Origin: Fibrobacter sp. UWB15
GTDB lineage: Bacteria > Fibrobacterota > Fibrobacteria > Fibrobacterales > Fibrobacteraceae
Direction: 5' to 3'
DNA: 64,000 nucleotides
NCBI RefSeq assembly: GCF_900177705.1
Contig: NZ_FXBA01000006.1
Span: forward strand, 62,001 to 126,000
How positions within the stretch are numbered: position 1 is the stretch's first letter; each line of letters begins with the position of its first letter. Shown here one piece after another: positions 40,648 through 49,578 of this stretch. Below the pieces are notes generated by a model. It searched no databases, was not told the DNA's origin, and worked only from the letters and a program-made list of their open reading frames with translations. A program made the position numbers and the translations under genes.

Positions 40648-41607
40648 ATGCAATTTCCTCCTTGGACAAGTATTGACGATGCCGCGCGCCTGCTCCACGA
40701 TGGACAGGTGGTTGCGATTCCGACCGAGACTGTTTACGGCCTTGCGGGTAATGCTTATTTGCCGTCGGCCCTGGCGCAGATTTTTGCGATTAAGGAACGC
40801 CCGACTTTTGATCCGCTGATTGTTCACATTTGCGAAATTTCGCAGTTGGCTGATGTTGCCGAAAATATTCCCGATGCGGCGTATGCGTTGGCGAAGGCCT
40901 ATTGGCCGGGCCCGATGACGATGATTCTACCCAAGAAGGAATGCATTCCGGATTTGTGTACCAGCGGGCTCCCGTCTGTAGCGGTGAGGTTTCCGAGCCA
41001 CCCGGTGGCGCAAGAAATTATTTGGAAGGCCGGCGTGCCTCTTGCGGCTCCGAGTGCGAACTTGTTCAAGCATGTGAGCCCGACGACGGCGGAACATGTG
41101 GCTGCTCAGCTCGCCGACCGCGGCCTTGCGGGCATCGTGGATGGTGGCCCCTGCGACGTGGGCGTGGAAAGTACGATTGTGTCGCTGGTGGGCGAGCCGA
41201 CGGTGCTTCGCCCGGGTGCTGTAACGCCCGAGATGATTGCAAAAGTCATCGGTGATGTGAAAATTAAGGAATCGACCTCTAAGCCGGGGCAAGCTATGCT
41301 AGCGCCGGGGCAGTGCGATACGCACTACCGCCCGCAGGTTCCGCTGCTCTATGGTGAAATTCCTGCTGGCTTTACGCTTCCGGAACACTGCGTGCGGATT
41401 GCCTTCGGCAATCACCCCGGCGTGATTCCTGCGACGTTGAATCTGTCGGAATCGGGCAATATGCTAGAGGCGACAGCCAAGCTGTACGCCTACATGCACG
41501 ACTTGGACGACCCCAAGTACGACTTGATTCTGGTAGACCCGATTCCGAATGTCGGCGTCGGCATGGCCTTGAATGATCGCCTCAAAAGAGCGAGCATCAA
41601 GGTTTAG
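40648..41607 (+). CDS. L-threonylcarbamoyladenylate synthase (TsaC/Sua5)
   Basis: 319 aa. It makes threonylcarbamoyl-AMP for the t6A37 modification of ANN-decoding tRNAs. The YrdC domain has 'QVVAIPTETVYGLAGNAY', 'IFAIKERPTFDPLIVHI', 'YWPGPMTMILPKK', 'SVAVRFPSHPVAQEII', 'PLAAPSANLFKHVSPTTAEHV' and 'DGGPCDVGVESTIVSL...VLRPGAVT'. The 'GQCDTHYRPQVPLLYGE' and C-terminal Sua5 domain (about 230-319) mark the long Sua5 form. It overlaps gmk by 4 bp tail-to-tail. The upstream spacer is repetitive (TCTGAATTC units), which can mislead start prediction. Confidence 0.95.
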   Translation: MQFPPWTSIDDAARLLHDGQVVAIPTETVYGLAGNAYLPSALAQIFAIKERPTFDPLIVHICEISQLADVAENIPDAAYALAKAYWPGPMTMILPKKECIPDLCTSGLPSVAVRFPSHPVAQEIIWKAGVPLAAPSANLFKHVSPTTAEHVAAQLADRGLAGIVDGGPCDVGVESTIVSLVGEPTVLRPGAVTPEMIAKVIGDVKIKESTSKPGQAMLAPGQCDTHYRPQVPLLYGEIPAGFTLPEHCVRIAFGNHPGVIPATLNLSESGNMLEATAKLYAYMHDLDDPKYDLILVDPIPNVGVGMALNDRLKRASIKV

Positions 41608-42167
41608 TCTTTTTTCTTCAGGATGTTTCTGAGTTCTTCTGCGGCGCGCTGCAAGTCGTCGTTGATGATGACGTATTCGTACTTGCCCTTTGTCTTTGCA
41701 AATTCCATTTCTTTCTTGGCGTTTGCAAGGCGGAGCTGAATCACTTCTTCGCTGTCGGTACCGCGTCCGCGAAGACGCTTTTCAAGTTCTTCTTCGCTCG
41801 GCGGCAAAATCAGAATGCCCGTAGCGTCGGGGTAGACCTTGTCAAAATTCACTTTGCCGAAAACGTCGAGGTCGAACAACACGCGGTTGCCTTCGGCGAG
41901 AGTATGCTCGACAAAGCTCTTGGGCGTACCGTAGTAATTGCCGTGGACTTCGTTCCATTCGATCAAGCCATCTTCCTTGATGAGCTTTTCGAATTCTTCT
42001 TTCGTCTTGAAGAAATAATGGACTCCGTCGACTTCGCCTTCGCGCGGTTTGCGGGTGGTTGCCGAAATAGAATACTTGATGTCCGGAAAATCCTTGATGA
42101 CCAAATCCTTGAGGGTGGTCTTGCCTGCGCCGCTAGCGGCACTCATCACAAAAAGTTTGTTCTTCAT
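41604..42167 (-). CDS. gmk: Guanylate kinase
   Basis: 187 aa. It phosphorylates GMP to GDP in the cytosol. The P-loop is 'MSAASGAGKTTL' (residues 8-19, with the usual G-P-S-G-A-G-K replaced by A-A-S-G-A-G-K). The GMP-binding block is 'SISATTRKPREGEVDGVHYFF' and 'FEKLIKEDGLIEWNEVHGNYYGTPKSFV', and the lid is 'ILPPSEEELEKRLRGRGTDSEEVIQLRL'. It is complete. It follows GT2 by 23 bp on the same strand, with repeat copy 42168-42199 in the spacer. Confidence 0.96.
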   Translation of the reverse strand: MKNKLFVMSAASGAGKTTLKDLVIKDFPDIKYSISATTRKPREGEVDGVHYFFKTKEEFEKLIKEDGLIEWNEVHGNYYGTPKSFVEHTLAEGNRVLFDLDVFGKVNFDKVYPDATGILILPPSEEELEKRLRGRGTDSEEVIQLRLANAKKEMEFAKTKGKYEYVIINDDLQRAAEELRNILKKKD

Positions 42168-42199
42168 AAAAACTTCCTACAGTCTACTTTCTACTTCTT
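42168..42199. repeat. Spacer-repeat copy between GT2 and gmk
   Basis: Units ACTTCCTACAGTCTAC and TTTCTACTTC (plus-strand reading) lie between gmk and the GT2 gene. They supply the stop codon of GT2 (TAG at 42191-42193). This is the same repeat family as at 6526-6582 and in priA. Confidence 0.7.
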
Positions 42200-43102
42200 A
42201 TCTTCAATGTAAAGCGGACGCTGTTTGACTTCGTCGTAAATGCGACCGATATATTCACCCATGATGCCAATGGACATGAGCTGCACGCCGCTAAAGAAAA
42301 CGATGGCGGTCATGAGGGATGCCCAGCCGGGAACCGTCGTGGCGGGGCTGAGAAATTTTTCGAGAATTGACCAAATCAACACGCCGAGGCCGACGACAGT
42401 CGCGAACAATCCCGCATAGAAACTGATTTTGAGCGGCGCAGAACTGAATCCGGTAATGCCGTCGAGGGCGAGGCGCACCATCTTCTTGAGTGGGTACTTG
42501 GAGGTGCCTGCGGTACGTTCGGCGCGGTCGTACTTGACGCCAATCTTCTTGAAACCGACCCAGCAGACGAGCCCGCGCAAGAATCGGCTGCGTTCAGGCA
42601 GGTTCGTGAGCTGGTTCACGACGCAGCGGTCCATGAGGCGGAAGTCGCCCGTGTCAGGCGGAATGTCGATGCTCGTGAGTTTGCCGATCAGGCGGTAGAA
42701 ACAGAAGGCGGTAAAGCGCTTGAAAATGGTTTCGCCTTTGCGCTTGTTGCGTTGTGCGTAAACCACCTGGTAACCTTCGCGCCATTTTTCGAGCATTTCG
42801 TGAATCAGGCTTGGCGGATCCTGCAAGTCACCGTCAATGATTACCACGGCATCGCCGGTAGAATGATCGAGGCCTGCGCTGAAGGCGGCCTGGTGACCGA
42901 AATTGCGGCTGAAGTTGATAATCTTGTTGTTCGGATTCTGGGGCAAAAGCGATTCAACGATTTCGCGGGTCTTGTCCTTGGAACCATCGTTTACAAAGAT
43001 GAGTTCGTGCTCGACATCCTTGAGTTCTTCTTCGAGAACGCGGTAGGTTTCGGCGACGATTTCTTCTTCGTTGAAAACAGGAATGATTACAGATAACAGC
43101 AT
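42191..43102 (-). CDS. Polyprenyl-phosphate glycosyltransferase (GT2, GtrB/DPM1-like)
   Basis: 303 aa. The catalytic domain has 'VIIPVFNEEEIVAETYRVL', 'LIFVNDGSKDKTREIV', 'SRNFGHQAAFSAGLDHSTGDAVVIIDGDLQDPP' (DxD-type with DGDLQDPP) and 'GDFRLMDRCVVNQL', as in GtrB and DPM1. Two C-terminal TM helices follow ('ISFYAGLFATVVGLGVLIWSIL' and 'LMTAIVFFSGVQLMSIGIMG'). It moves a sugar from UDP/GDP-sugar to undecaprenyl phosphate at the inner membrane. It starts 7 bp after the GT39-type gene, so the two are co-transcribed. The sugar is unknown. Confidence 0.93.
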   Translation of the reverse strand: MLLSVIIPVFNEEEIVAETYRVLEEELKDVEHELIFVNDGSKDKTREIVESLLPQNPNNKIINFSRNFGHQAAFSAGLDHSTGDAVVIIDGDLQDPPSLIHEMLEKWREGYQVVYAQRNKRKGETIFKRFTAFCFYRLIGKLTSIDIPPDTGDFRLMDRCVVNQLTNLPERSRFLRGLVCWVGFKKIGVKYDRAERTAGTSKYPLKKMVRLALDGITGFSSAPLKISFYAGLFATVVGLGVLIWSILEKFLSPATTVPGWASLMTAIVFFSGVQLMSIGIMGEYIGRIYDEVKQRPLYIEDKK

Positions 43103-43109
43103 AATCTAC

Positions 43110-45668
43110 CTAGGGAATAAGCGCGGGGTTGATGATATCGACATGGTCGCAGTCCATATCTTCAAGGGAATTGGTCTTGATGGTAAGGGTTTGCTTGTTT
43201 TCGACGCTGACTTCGGCTGTTTTCAATTTGCCGAGACCGAAACGGCCACTATCGAAAAGGATGACCCCGTCTGCAATGATTTGCAGTTGGACTCCGTCAC
43301 TGCAGAGCGATTCTTCGTCGAGACCAAAACCCATTTTGAAAGTCTTGAATTTACCTTCAAGATTGAAGGTGGTTTCAGAGGAAGCGTGCGTGCCAAAACC
43401 TTCGTTGTAGTATCTGCCGCCCACTTTGAAGGTGTTGCCTTCGAGCGAAGTATTCTTGTGGAGCTTACCCCAGGCCTGCTTGTGGCTCTCGTAGGGGAAT
43501 TCTACAAGCGGCACTGCGCCGGTTGCCTTGTTGAAGTAGAACTTGGAAATGTCGGCCATGAGCTTGCCGTTTTCGCGGTTTTGCACCATGTATTGCACCT
43601 GGTTGTAGCCGGGCAACAAGCGGTCCTCTGCGATGTTTCCGCTGAAGCTCCCGTTGGTGTAGGGGGAGTGTACCAGGGTATCGCCGTTAAAGAGAATAGT
43701 GTAGTCCCACTGGTTTGCAATAGCTGCGGTTTCGTTCAAGTTGAATCGATAAAAGAGAGATTGCTTGGTGGAATCCTCGGAGAAATTATTCAATTCAAGG
43801 TCGCTTGCAGCAATGATTTTTTGCGGATTGAATTCCTTGCGGCCATTGAACTTCGCGATTTGCACCCAGTAGTTGTTGGTAATCAGAATGTTCTTGACGC
43901 CTTCCAAATCCATGTCGCGTTCAAACACGTCGCAGGTGGTGGCAATGCGATGCTCCACCGCCTTCTTGTGGTAGGTCTGGCTGTCCCAACAGTCGAGGCC
44001 GCGAATGTAATAGACTTCGCCTTGGTATTTGTCGATGAGTTTCTTGAGGTCAAGGGAACTCATTTGACGGGCGCGGTCATAATGGATAGAAGAAATGCCG
44101 TAACCGATAAAATGCCAGGGTCGACCGTAAATGAACAGGCGTTCCTTTTTCGGCTGTTCCTTGAGCCAACTCAGAATCTCGTATTCTTCGATGGTCAAGT
44201 GGTTGCGGTTGTACATGATGTTCTTGTTGAAGTCTTCCTTATAGTGGAAGGTCCAACCGGTAAAGATAAGGCCTGCAATGAGCGTAATCAGGGCGGCGGT
44301 CATCGCATTCTGCTTGGCGTCTTTGCCGCTCATGGAATCAATCAGCAGCTTTACCAAGTGGGTTACCGGGAGGGCGCCAACAAAAGCCATCGACGGCAAC
44401 ATGACCAAACTGTAACGCTGGTTGATTTGGATGCTAAAATCGCCCGAGACGTTTTCGAGAATCACGTAAGTCTGAATGTGGTACAGAAGCAAGAAGGCGA
44501 GAATTTCGAGGTAGAAGTATTCCTTCTTCTTGGCGCCCCAAATGGCGCGGGCCACCAGGTAAATGGCACCGATGATGAACAGGTAATTAAAGTAAGTGAG
44601 GAACGGGTTTTCTAGTTCGCCGTTCTTGGTGAGCGGCTTGGTCATTTCGGTCCAGTTTCGGCTGAGGTCTTCTAGGAAGTGGCCGTGGGCCTCGAATTCT
44701 CCACCCTGGAAACCAAAGCCCTGGAAGTAGCTGATGGTCAAAAGTGCCGGGACCGAGAACAGAGAAAGCGTCACAAAAAAGGTGGGAGCCTTGGCGCTCT
44801 TGCTGTCCAAAAGTTTGGGGAGGGCGAACAAGATGAAGGCGAATAGGCAAAAGGCGGTTTCTTGGCGGGTCTGTGCGAAGAAGGCAAGCGAGAGGGCCAA
44901 CAATGCCCAATGCTTTAGGGTGTTGCGGTCGTAGGCCCACTTGAAAATCAGCAGCGAAAGGGCAGAAAGGAAAATGTAGAGTGGTTCCACCGACATGGCG
45001 CGGAACTGGAACAAGACCGTAGGTTGTAATGCCGTAAGGAGTGCTGCAAAGAAGGCTAGGAGCGGCATCCTTGTCCAGGCGACAATCGCGAGGAACATGA
45101 GCAATACCGCGAGCGGGAGCATCAGGAGTTCCATATGGAAAATCCAGTGCAGGTCGTTACCTAAGAGCGGCATGCCCAGCAGGTACAAGAACGCGAGACC
45201 TTTAGTCTTGAAACTATTAGACTTACCGACGCAATTCAGTTTGCCGTTATCGAAGTATCCCTGGTTGCAGGTGCCCGATTCCTGGTTGTAATACATGTTC
45301 TGGGCAACCGACATGAACACGCTTTCGTCGCTTTGCACGCGGTGGCGGGCCTCGATCTGGGTGCCGGCGAAAATCGTAATCGCGGCGGTAAAGGCGAGCA
45401 TCAAAATGGAAATCTTCTTTTCGGGGAGAATTCCCTTGATCCATTCCCTGAAATCCTTATGCAGGAGCGCAAAAATGGCAATGGCTGCAATCAGCTGAAT
45501 AATAAATAGCGGGAGCGGCAGGTACAGGTCAAGATTCTTGATGGTATCTTTGTGCCCGATATTGGGACCCAGGTAAATCAGGAACGGAATTGCAATTGAT
45601 ACGACAAGGCCGATAATGGTTCCCGGATGGGCGAGATTCTTCAAAAGTCCAATAATGAAAGCTTTCAT
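43110..45668 (-). CDS. PMT/ArnT-like membrane glycosyltransferase fused to an NPCBM-like C-terminal domain
   Basis: 852 aa from ATG 45668. There are about 11-12 TM helices in the N-terminal two-thirds. An early acidic pair plus 'QSDESVFMSVAQNMYYN' (first periplasmic loop; presumed catalytic Asp/Glu) and 'RAMSVEPLYIFLSAL' recall GT39/GT83. After about residue 570 a periplasmic region follows, and residues about 735-850 ('GKLHKNTSLEGNTFKVGGRYYNEGFGTHASSETTFNLEG...') have the pattern of an NPCBM/NEW2 carbohydrate-binding module. The enzyme would use the polyprenyl-P-sugar of its GT2 neighbour. Acceptor unknown. The module fusion is unusual. Confidence 0.75.
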   Translation of the reverse strand: MKAFIIGLLKNLAHPGTIIGLVVSIAIPFLIYLGPNIGHKDTIKNLDLYLPLPLFIIQLIAAIAIFALLHKDFREWIKGILPEKKISILMLAFTAAITIFAGTQIEARHRVQSDESVFMSVAQNMYYNQESGTCNQGYFDNGKLNCVGKSNSFKTKGLAFLYLLGMPLLGNDLHWIFHMELLMLPLAVLLMFLAIVAWTRMPLLAFFAALLTALQPTVLFQFRAMSVEPLYIFLSALSLLIFKWAYDRNTLKHWALLALSLAFFAQTRQETAFCLFAFILFALPKLLDSKSAKAPTFFVTLSLFSVPALLTISYFQGFGFQGGEFEAHGHFLEDLSRNWTEMTKPLTKNGELENPFLTYFNYLFIIGAIYLVARAIWGAKKKEYFYLEILAFLLLYHIQTYVILENVSGDFSIQINQRYSLVMLPSMAFVGALPVTHLVKLLIDSMSGKDAKQNAMTAALITLIAGLIFTGWTFHYKEDFNKNIMYNRNHLTIEEYEILSWLKEQPKKERLFIYGRPWHFIGYGISSIHYDRARQMSSLDLKKLIDKYQGEVYYIRGLDCWDSQTYHKKAVEHRIATTCDVFERDMDLEGVKNILITNNYWVQIAKFNGRKEFNPQKIIAASDLELNNFSEDSTKQSLFYRFNLNETAAIANQWDYTILFNGDTLVHSPYTNGSFSGNIAEDRLLPGYNQVQYMVQNRENGKLMADISKFYFNKATGAVPLVEFPYESHKQAWGKLHKNTSLEGNTFKVGGRYYNEGFGTHASSETTFNLEGKFKTFKMGFGLDEESLCSDGVQLQIIADGVILFDSGRFGLGKLKTAEVSVENKQTLTIKTNSLEDMDCDHVDIINPALIP

Positions 45669-45689
45669 TTTATAAATATAAATAATGAA

Positions 45690-45705
45690 GGCGCCCAAGG
45701 GCGCC
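45690..45705 (-). terminator. Terminator after the barrel protein gene
   Basis: GGCGCCC pairs with GGGCGCC around AA (perfect 7 bp), followed on the minus strand by TTCATTATTTATA. The U-tract is imperfect but T-rich. It separates the barrel protein gene from the glycosyltransferase gene, though the latter starts only 22 bp later. Confidence 0.6.
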
Positions 45706-45747
45706 TAGTTCGTTTGGAATTATTCCGATTTCATTTTTGTGTGAGCA

Positions 45748-46785
45748 TTACTTCTTCTTTTTGCTCTTTTTGCTGGACTTCTTCGAAGATTTCTTGGAAG
45801 ACTTCTTGGACTTCTTCGAGGACTTCTTGGTGGTCTTCTTTGCGACAGGTTTGGGTTCCGGGGCTACTTCGGGTTCGGGCTCCGGTTCGGGTTCTGCGAC
45901 GGCTTCAGGTTCAGCGGGGGCTTCTGCGGCGATTTCTTCGGCCGGGGTTTCTTCTGCTGCAGGGGCGCTTGTAGAGTCTTCGGTTGTTTCAGAAGGAGTT
46001 TCTTCGGAAGCGCCATAGCCGTAACCGTAATCGGTTTCGGAGGTGGTTGCCGTTGTATCGGGTTCAGAAGAGTCATAAGCTCCGCCGGAGTAGTCGAAAC
46101 CGGAGGTTTCCTGGGTTTCTTCTTGCTTTTCTTCGGTGGATTCGGTCGAGAAGGCAGAAGCGTCGTAAGTGGGTTCTTCGGCCTTCTTCGGGGTGCTTTC
46201 GCCGCCGAGGTTGAAGCCCTTGGAGAGCACGATGCCTACGCGGCCAGAAGAAACACGGTACTTGGTGTCGAGGCTCTTGAAGGACTTGAGTACCGAAGTA
46301 TAGTCGTAAATGACTTCGACGCCGATGTCGAAAGGAACGATGACGCCAAGGCCGCCGGACACGGTGTAGTTAAACGGCTTTTCCCACCAGTTTCCGTTGG
46401 TGGCGAGAGGTACCTGGGCACCGACTCTGGCGACGAGGTACGGGGAAACTTTGTACTTGAACTTCAGGGGGTCGTAGGTGATGACGCCCCAAATCGGGAG
46501 CATGGCCGGAGTGATAATGGTGCTTCCCTTTTGCTGGGCAGACTTCACGCCGAGACCGAAACCGTAGCGGATAGGAATTTCGGGAGTGAACAAAACTTCG
46601 GAACCGCCCATGTACTGCAAGTCGGAATCCATCTTTTTGTCAGAATCTTTTCCCGCATGATCTGTATTGATATTGACTTTAGTGGGGAAAAGGAGTTCGA
46701 AGAAGGGACGGATTTCAAGGGCGTTGGCCGTTCCAACAAGACCTGCCAAGGTGATGAAGCAAAATTTGTAAATATTTTTTAGCAT
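45748..46785 (-). CDS. Outer-membrane beta-barrel protein with acidic region and lysine-rich tail
   Basis: 345 aa from ATG 46785. A signal peptide 'MLKNIYKFCFITLAGLVGTANA' precedes about 190 residues of alternating strands ('IPIRYGFGLGVKS', 'YKVSPYLVARVGAQVP', 'GGLGVIVPFDIGVEVIYDY', 'RVGIVLSKGFNL'), an OmpA/porin-like barrel. Then come about 100 residues rich in Glu/Thr/Ser/Tyr/Pro ('ETTEDSTSAPAAEETPAEE', 'EPEPEPEPEVAPEPKP') and finally a 30-residue tail of 'KKSSKKSKKSSKK' type, histone H1-like. An unusual charge layout. The tail may contact LPS, peptidoglycan or nucleic acid. The function is unknown. Confidence 0.75.
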   Translation of the reverse strand: MLKNIYKFCFITLAGLVGTANALEIRPFFELLFPTKVNINTDHAGKDSDKKMDSDLQYMGGSEVLFTPEIPIRYGFGLGVKSAQQKGSTIITPAMLPIWGVITYDPLKFKYKVSPYLVARVGAQVPLATNGNWWEKPFNYTVSGGLGVIVPFDIGVEVIYDYTSVLKSFKSLDTKYRVSSGRVGIVLSKGFNLGGESTPKKAEEPTYDASAFSTESTEEKQEETQETSGFDYSGGAYDSSEPDTTATTSETDYGYGYGASEETPSETTEDSTSAPAAEETPAEEIAAEAPAEPEAVAEPEPEPEPEVAPEPKPVAKKTTKKSSKKSKKSSKKSSKKSSKKSKKKK

Positions 46786-46920
46786 TTTAAGATACCTTTG
46801 TTTTTCCTGTCCCAAAAATAGTTATTAAATGGCCTTTTATTCTTGGAGATTTGGTAAAACATTTTTCACTCTTTTTCGTTAATTATAAGGAGATTATAAG
46901 GTGTTTTCTGTCAGCCTGCC

Positions 46921-46949
46921 TTGTGAGGGTGGTAAAAAAAAACTAAATT
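46921..46949 (+). promoter_or_regulatory. Possible promoter of the transketolase gene
   Basis: TTGTGA, 17 nt, TAAATT, ending 33 nt before the GTG start at 46983. In the same 197-bp divergent spacer there is a tandem ATTATAAGG / GATTATAAGG repeat (46882-46901). The spacer holds no other gene. Confidence 0.35.
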
Positions 46950-46982
46950 TGGGGCGCTTAATTCTAAAGAGAGGTTAAAAAA

Positions 46983-49055
46983 GTGCAAGACGCGTTGGTT
47001 ACAAAAGCGGCTGACAACATTCGAATCCTTTCCGCTGCCATGGTGCAGAAGGCAAAGTCCGGACACCCGGGTGGAGCCATGGGCGCAGCAGACGCCATTA
47101 CGCTCCTCTATTCGGAATTTCTCCGTTTTGACCCCGAAAATCCCTACTGGGAAGCCCGCGACCGCTTCTTTATGGATCCGGGCCACATGTCCGCGCTCCT
47201 GTACGGCGAACTTGCCATGCTCGGCAACCTCTCGATGGATGACCTCAAGAATTTCCGCCAGCTCGGCTCCCGCACTCCGGGTCACCCCGAAGTGGATGTC
47301 GCCCTCGGCATCGAAAACTCCTCGGGTCCGCTCGGTATCGGTCATGCCGTAGCCCTCGGTAATGCGATTGCCGAACGCTTCATGGTCGAACGCTTTGGCG
47401 ACATTTTGCAGCACAAGGTCGTATGCCTCGTGTCTGACGGTGGCCTTGAAGAAGAAATCGCTTACGGCGTGGGCCGTATTGCCGGTCACCTCAAGCTTTC
47501 GAACCTCATTTTCTTCTACGATGCCAACCAGGTGCAGCTCTCTTGCAAGGTTGAAGACGTGATGAGCCACGACTTGGCTGGTCAGTACGAAGCATGGGGC
47601 TTCCGCGTGATTGACGTGGCAGACGGTCACAACATTGCAGAACTCCGCAAGGCTTTCAAGGCCGCTTGGGCCGAAACCGAAAAGCCGACCATCATCATCG
47701 GTCACACCACCATGGCGAAGGGAGCCATCGCCGAAGACGGCAAGAGCTTCGAAGGTGCCGTTTCTACTCACGGTCAGCCGCTGAACGCCGCTGGCGCCTC
47801 TACCGACGCAACGGTGAAGAACCTCGGCGGTGATCCGGCCGATGCATTCAAGATTTTTGACGACGTGAAGGCTGGTTTCGAAGCACGCAAGGAAGAACTC
47901 CGCAAGCAGGTCGCCGAATGGAAGAAGGCAAAGGCCGCTTGGGATGCCAAGAACCCGGAAAAGGCTGCCTCCCTCAAGGAATGGCTCTCGGGCAAGGCTC
48001 CGAAGATCGACCTTTCTGGCCTCGAACTCAAGGAAGGTGTCGCTACTCGCGTGACTTCCGGTACCGTGCTCGGCTACCTCGCCGAAAACGTGAAGAACTG
48101 CATCTGCAGCTCCGCTGACCTTTCCAACTCCGACAACACCCAGGCCTTCCTCAACAAGACCGGCATCTTCCGCGCAGGCGACTTCAAGGGCGCCTTTGTT
48201 CAGGTGGGCGTTGCCGAACTGACCATGGGCGCCATCTGCTGCGGTATCGCGCTGCACGGCGGCCTCTATCCGATTTGTGCTACATTCTTCGTGTTCAGCG
48301 ACTTCATGAAGCCGGCGATCCGTATGGCTGCCCTCATGAAACTCCCGGTCAAGTTCATGTACACGCATGACAGCTTCCGCGTGGGCGAAGACGGCCCGAC
48401 GCATCAGCCGATTGAACACGAAACCCAGATCCGTTTGCTCGAAGGCTTGAAGCGCGAAGACGGCAAGTCCGAAATGCTGGTGCTCCGTCCGGCCGACGCT
48501 TTCGAAACCGTGACCGCCTGGGAAATGGCTTTTGAAAACAACGATCGCCCGACAGCGATTATCCTTACCCGCCAGAATGTGAAGACGCTCCCCGGTGACA
48601 AACGCTACGAAGCTTCCAAGGCTTGCCGCAAGGGAGCCTACATCGTGAGCGACAATTGTGGTTCCGCACGCCCGGACCTGACCTTCGTGTCTAATGGTTC
48701 CGACGTGCTCCTGACTCACGACGCCGCCGAAATCCTCCGTGGCGAAGGCCTCAAGGTCCGCGTGGTCTCCATGATCAGCCCGGCCCTCTTCATGGCTCAG
48801 GACAAGGCTTACCGCGATTCCATCATCGTTCCTTGGACTCCGGTGTTTGCAAAGTCCAGCGGCCTTCCGCTTCTGTTCGCCCAGGTCGTGGGTGGCTTCG
48901 GCAAGGTCTCCGGTCTCGAACGCTTTGGCGCCTCTGCTCCGGCAGGCGTGCTCGAGAAGGAATTCGGTTACACTCCGGAAGCCGTCGTGGCCGCTGCGAA
49001 GGAATACCTCGCTGAATTCAAGGCAAATGTCGCTGAATTCAAGAAGTTCAACTAG
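46983..49055 (+). CDS. tkt: Transketolase
   Basis: 690 aa, GTG start preceded by GAGAGG. ThDP-dependent transfer of two-carbon units in the pentose phosphate pathway. The PYR/PP-domain motifs are 'SGHPGGAMGAADAITLLYSEFLRFDP', 'DPGHMSALLYGELAMLG', 'LGIGHAVALGNAIAERF', 'CLVSDGGLEEEIAYGVGRIAGHLKLSNLIFFYDANQVQLS' (GDG-type; here SDG), and 'MYTHDSFRVGEDGPTHQPIEHE' in the second half. Length is normal (about 660-690). A Ser replaces the first Gly of the usual G-D-G. nrdR follows 8 bp downstream. Confidence 0.94.
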   Translation: MQDALVTKAADNIRILSAAMVQKAKSGHPGGAMGAADAITLLYSEFLRFDPENPYWEARDRFFMDPGHMSALLYGELAMLGNLSMDDLKNFRQLGSRTPGHPEVDVALGIENSSGPLGIGHAVALGNAIAERFMVERFGDILQHKVVCLVSDGGLEEEIAYGVGRIAGHLKLSNLIFFYDANQVQLSCKVEDVMSHDLAGQYEAWGFRVIDVADGHNIAELRKAFKAAWAETEKPTIIIGHTTMAKGAIAEDGKSFEGAVSTHGQPLNAAGASTDATVKNLGGDPADAFKIFDDVKAGFEARKEELRKQVAEWKKAKAAWDAKNPEKAASLKEWLSGKAPKIDLSGLELKEGVATRVTSGTVLGYLAENVKNCICSSADLSNSDNTQAFLNKTGIFRAGDFKGAFVQVGVAELTMGAICCGIALHGGLYPICATFFVFSDFMKPAIRMAALMKLPVKFMYTHDSFRVGEDGPTHQPIEHETQIRLLEGLKREDGKSEMLVLRPADAFETVTAWEMAFENNDRPTAIILTRQNVKTLPGDKRYEASKACRKGAYIVSDNCGSARPDLTFVSNGSDVLLTHDAAEILRGEGLKVRVVSMISPALFMAQDKAYRDSIIVPWTPVFAKSSGLPLLFAQVVGGFGKVSGLERFGASAPAGVLEKEFGYTPEAVVAAAKEYLAEFKANVAEFKKFN

Positions 49056-49063
49056 GGTTCAAG

Positions 49064-49507
49064 ATGATTTGCCCATTCTGCAAGAAAGATAACGACAAAG
49101 TGGTGGACAGCCGCGTGAGCGGTTCGTCTATCCGTCGCCGTCGTGAATGCTGCGAATGTGGCCGTCGTTTTACCACCCGCGAGTACATCGAAGTGCAGCC
49201 GCTGACCGTGATTAAGCGCAGCGGCGAGCATGAACCGTTCCAGCGTGAAAAGCTTTTGCGCGGGATTATGAACTCGTGCAAGAAACGTCCTGTTTCAGTA
49301 GCTGAAATTGAACAGTTGGCGACTAACGTGGAAAACGCGTTGACTCTCTCTGAAAATGCCGAAGTCAGTTACGAACAGATTGGCAACTTGGTGATGCAGG
49401 AGCTCAAGAAACTGGATCCGGTGGCTTACGTACGTTTTGCATCGATTTACCGCGAATTCAAGGAAGTCGGCGAATTCGTGGACCAAATCAAGAGCATGGA
49501 CAAGTAG
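49064..49507 (+). CDS. nrdR: Transcriptional repressor NrdR
   Basis: 147 aa. The zinc ribbon is 'MICPFCKKDNDKVVDSR' with 'RRRRECCECGRRFTTREYIE' (Cys3, Cys6, Cys31, Cys34), and the ATP-cone is 'VIKRSGEHEPFQREKLLRGIMNSCKKRPVSVAEIEQLATNVE' with 'VSYEQIGNLVMQELKKLDPVAYVRFASIYREF'. It senses (d)ATP and represses ribonucleotide reductase genes through NrdR boxes. It is complete and of normal length. Only 8 bp after tkt, so the two share a transcript. Confidence 0.97.
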   Translation: MICPFCKKDNDKVVDSRVSGSSIRRRRECCECGRRFTTREYIEVQPLTVIKRSGEHEPFQREKLLRGIMNSCKKRPVSVAEIEQLATNVENALTLSENAEVSYEQIGNLVMQELKKLDPVAYVRFASIYREFKEVGEFVDQIKSMDK

Positions 49508-49572
49508 TCGGAAGTAAGAAGTGTGGAGTGTGAAATGAGAAATTCTACATTTCACATTTGTAATCTGAAACC
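49508..49572. repeat. Low-complexity spacer between nrdR and the methyltransferase
   Basis: GTCGGAAGTAAGAAGTGTGGAG and TACATTTCACATTTGTAATCTGAAAC-type segments, with an inverted GTGAAATGAG... / ...TACATTTCAC pair inside. CATTTCACATT occurs also at about 1755-1770 and 30638-30650. Same character as the other spacer repeats. Confidence 0.5.
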
Positions 49573-49578
49573 TTGTTT

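Noticed and set aside
46911-48719. Long minus-strand frame opposite transketolase
   Set aside because: It is the antisense shadow of a strongly codon-biased gene; no motif or SD supports it.
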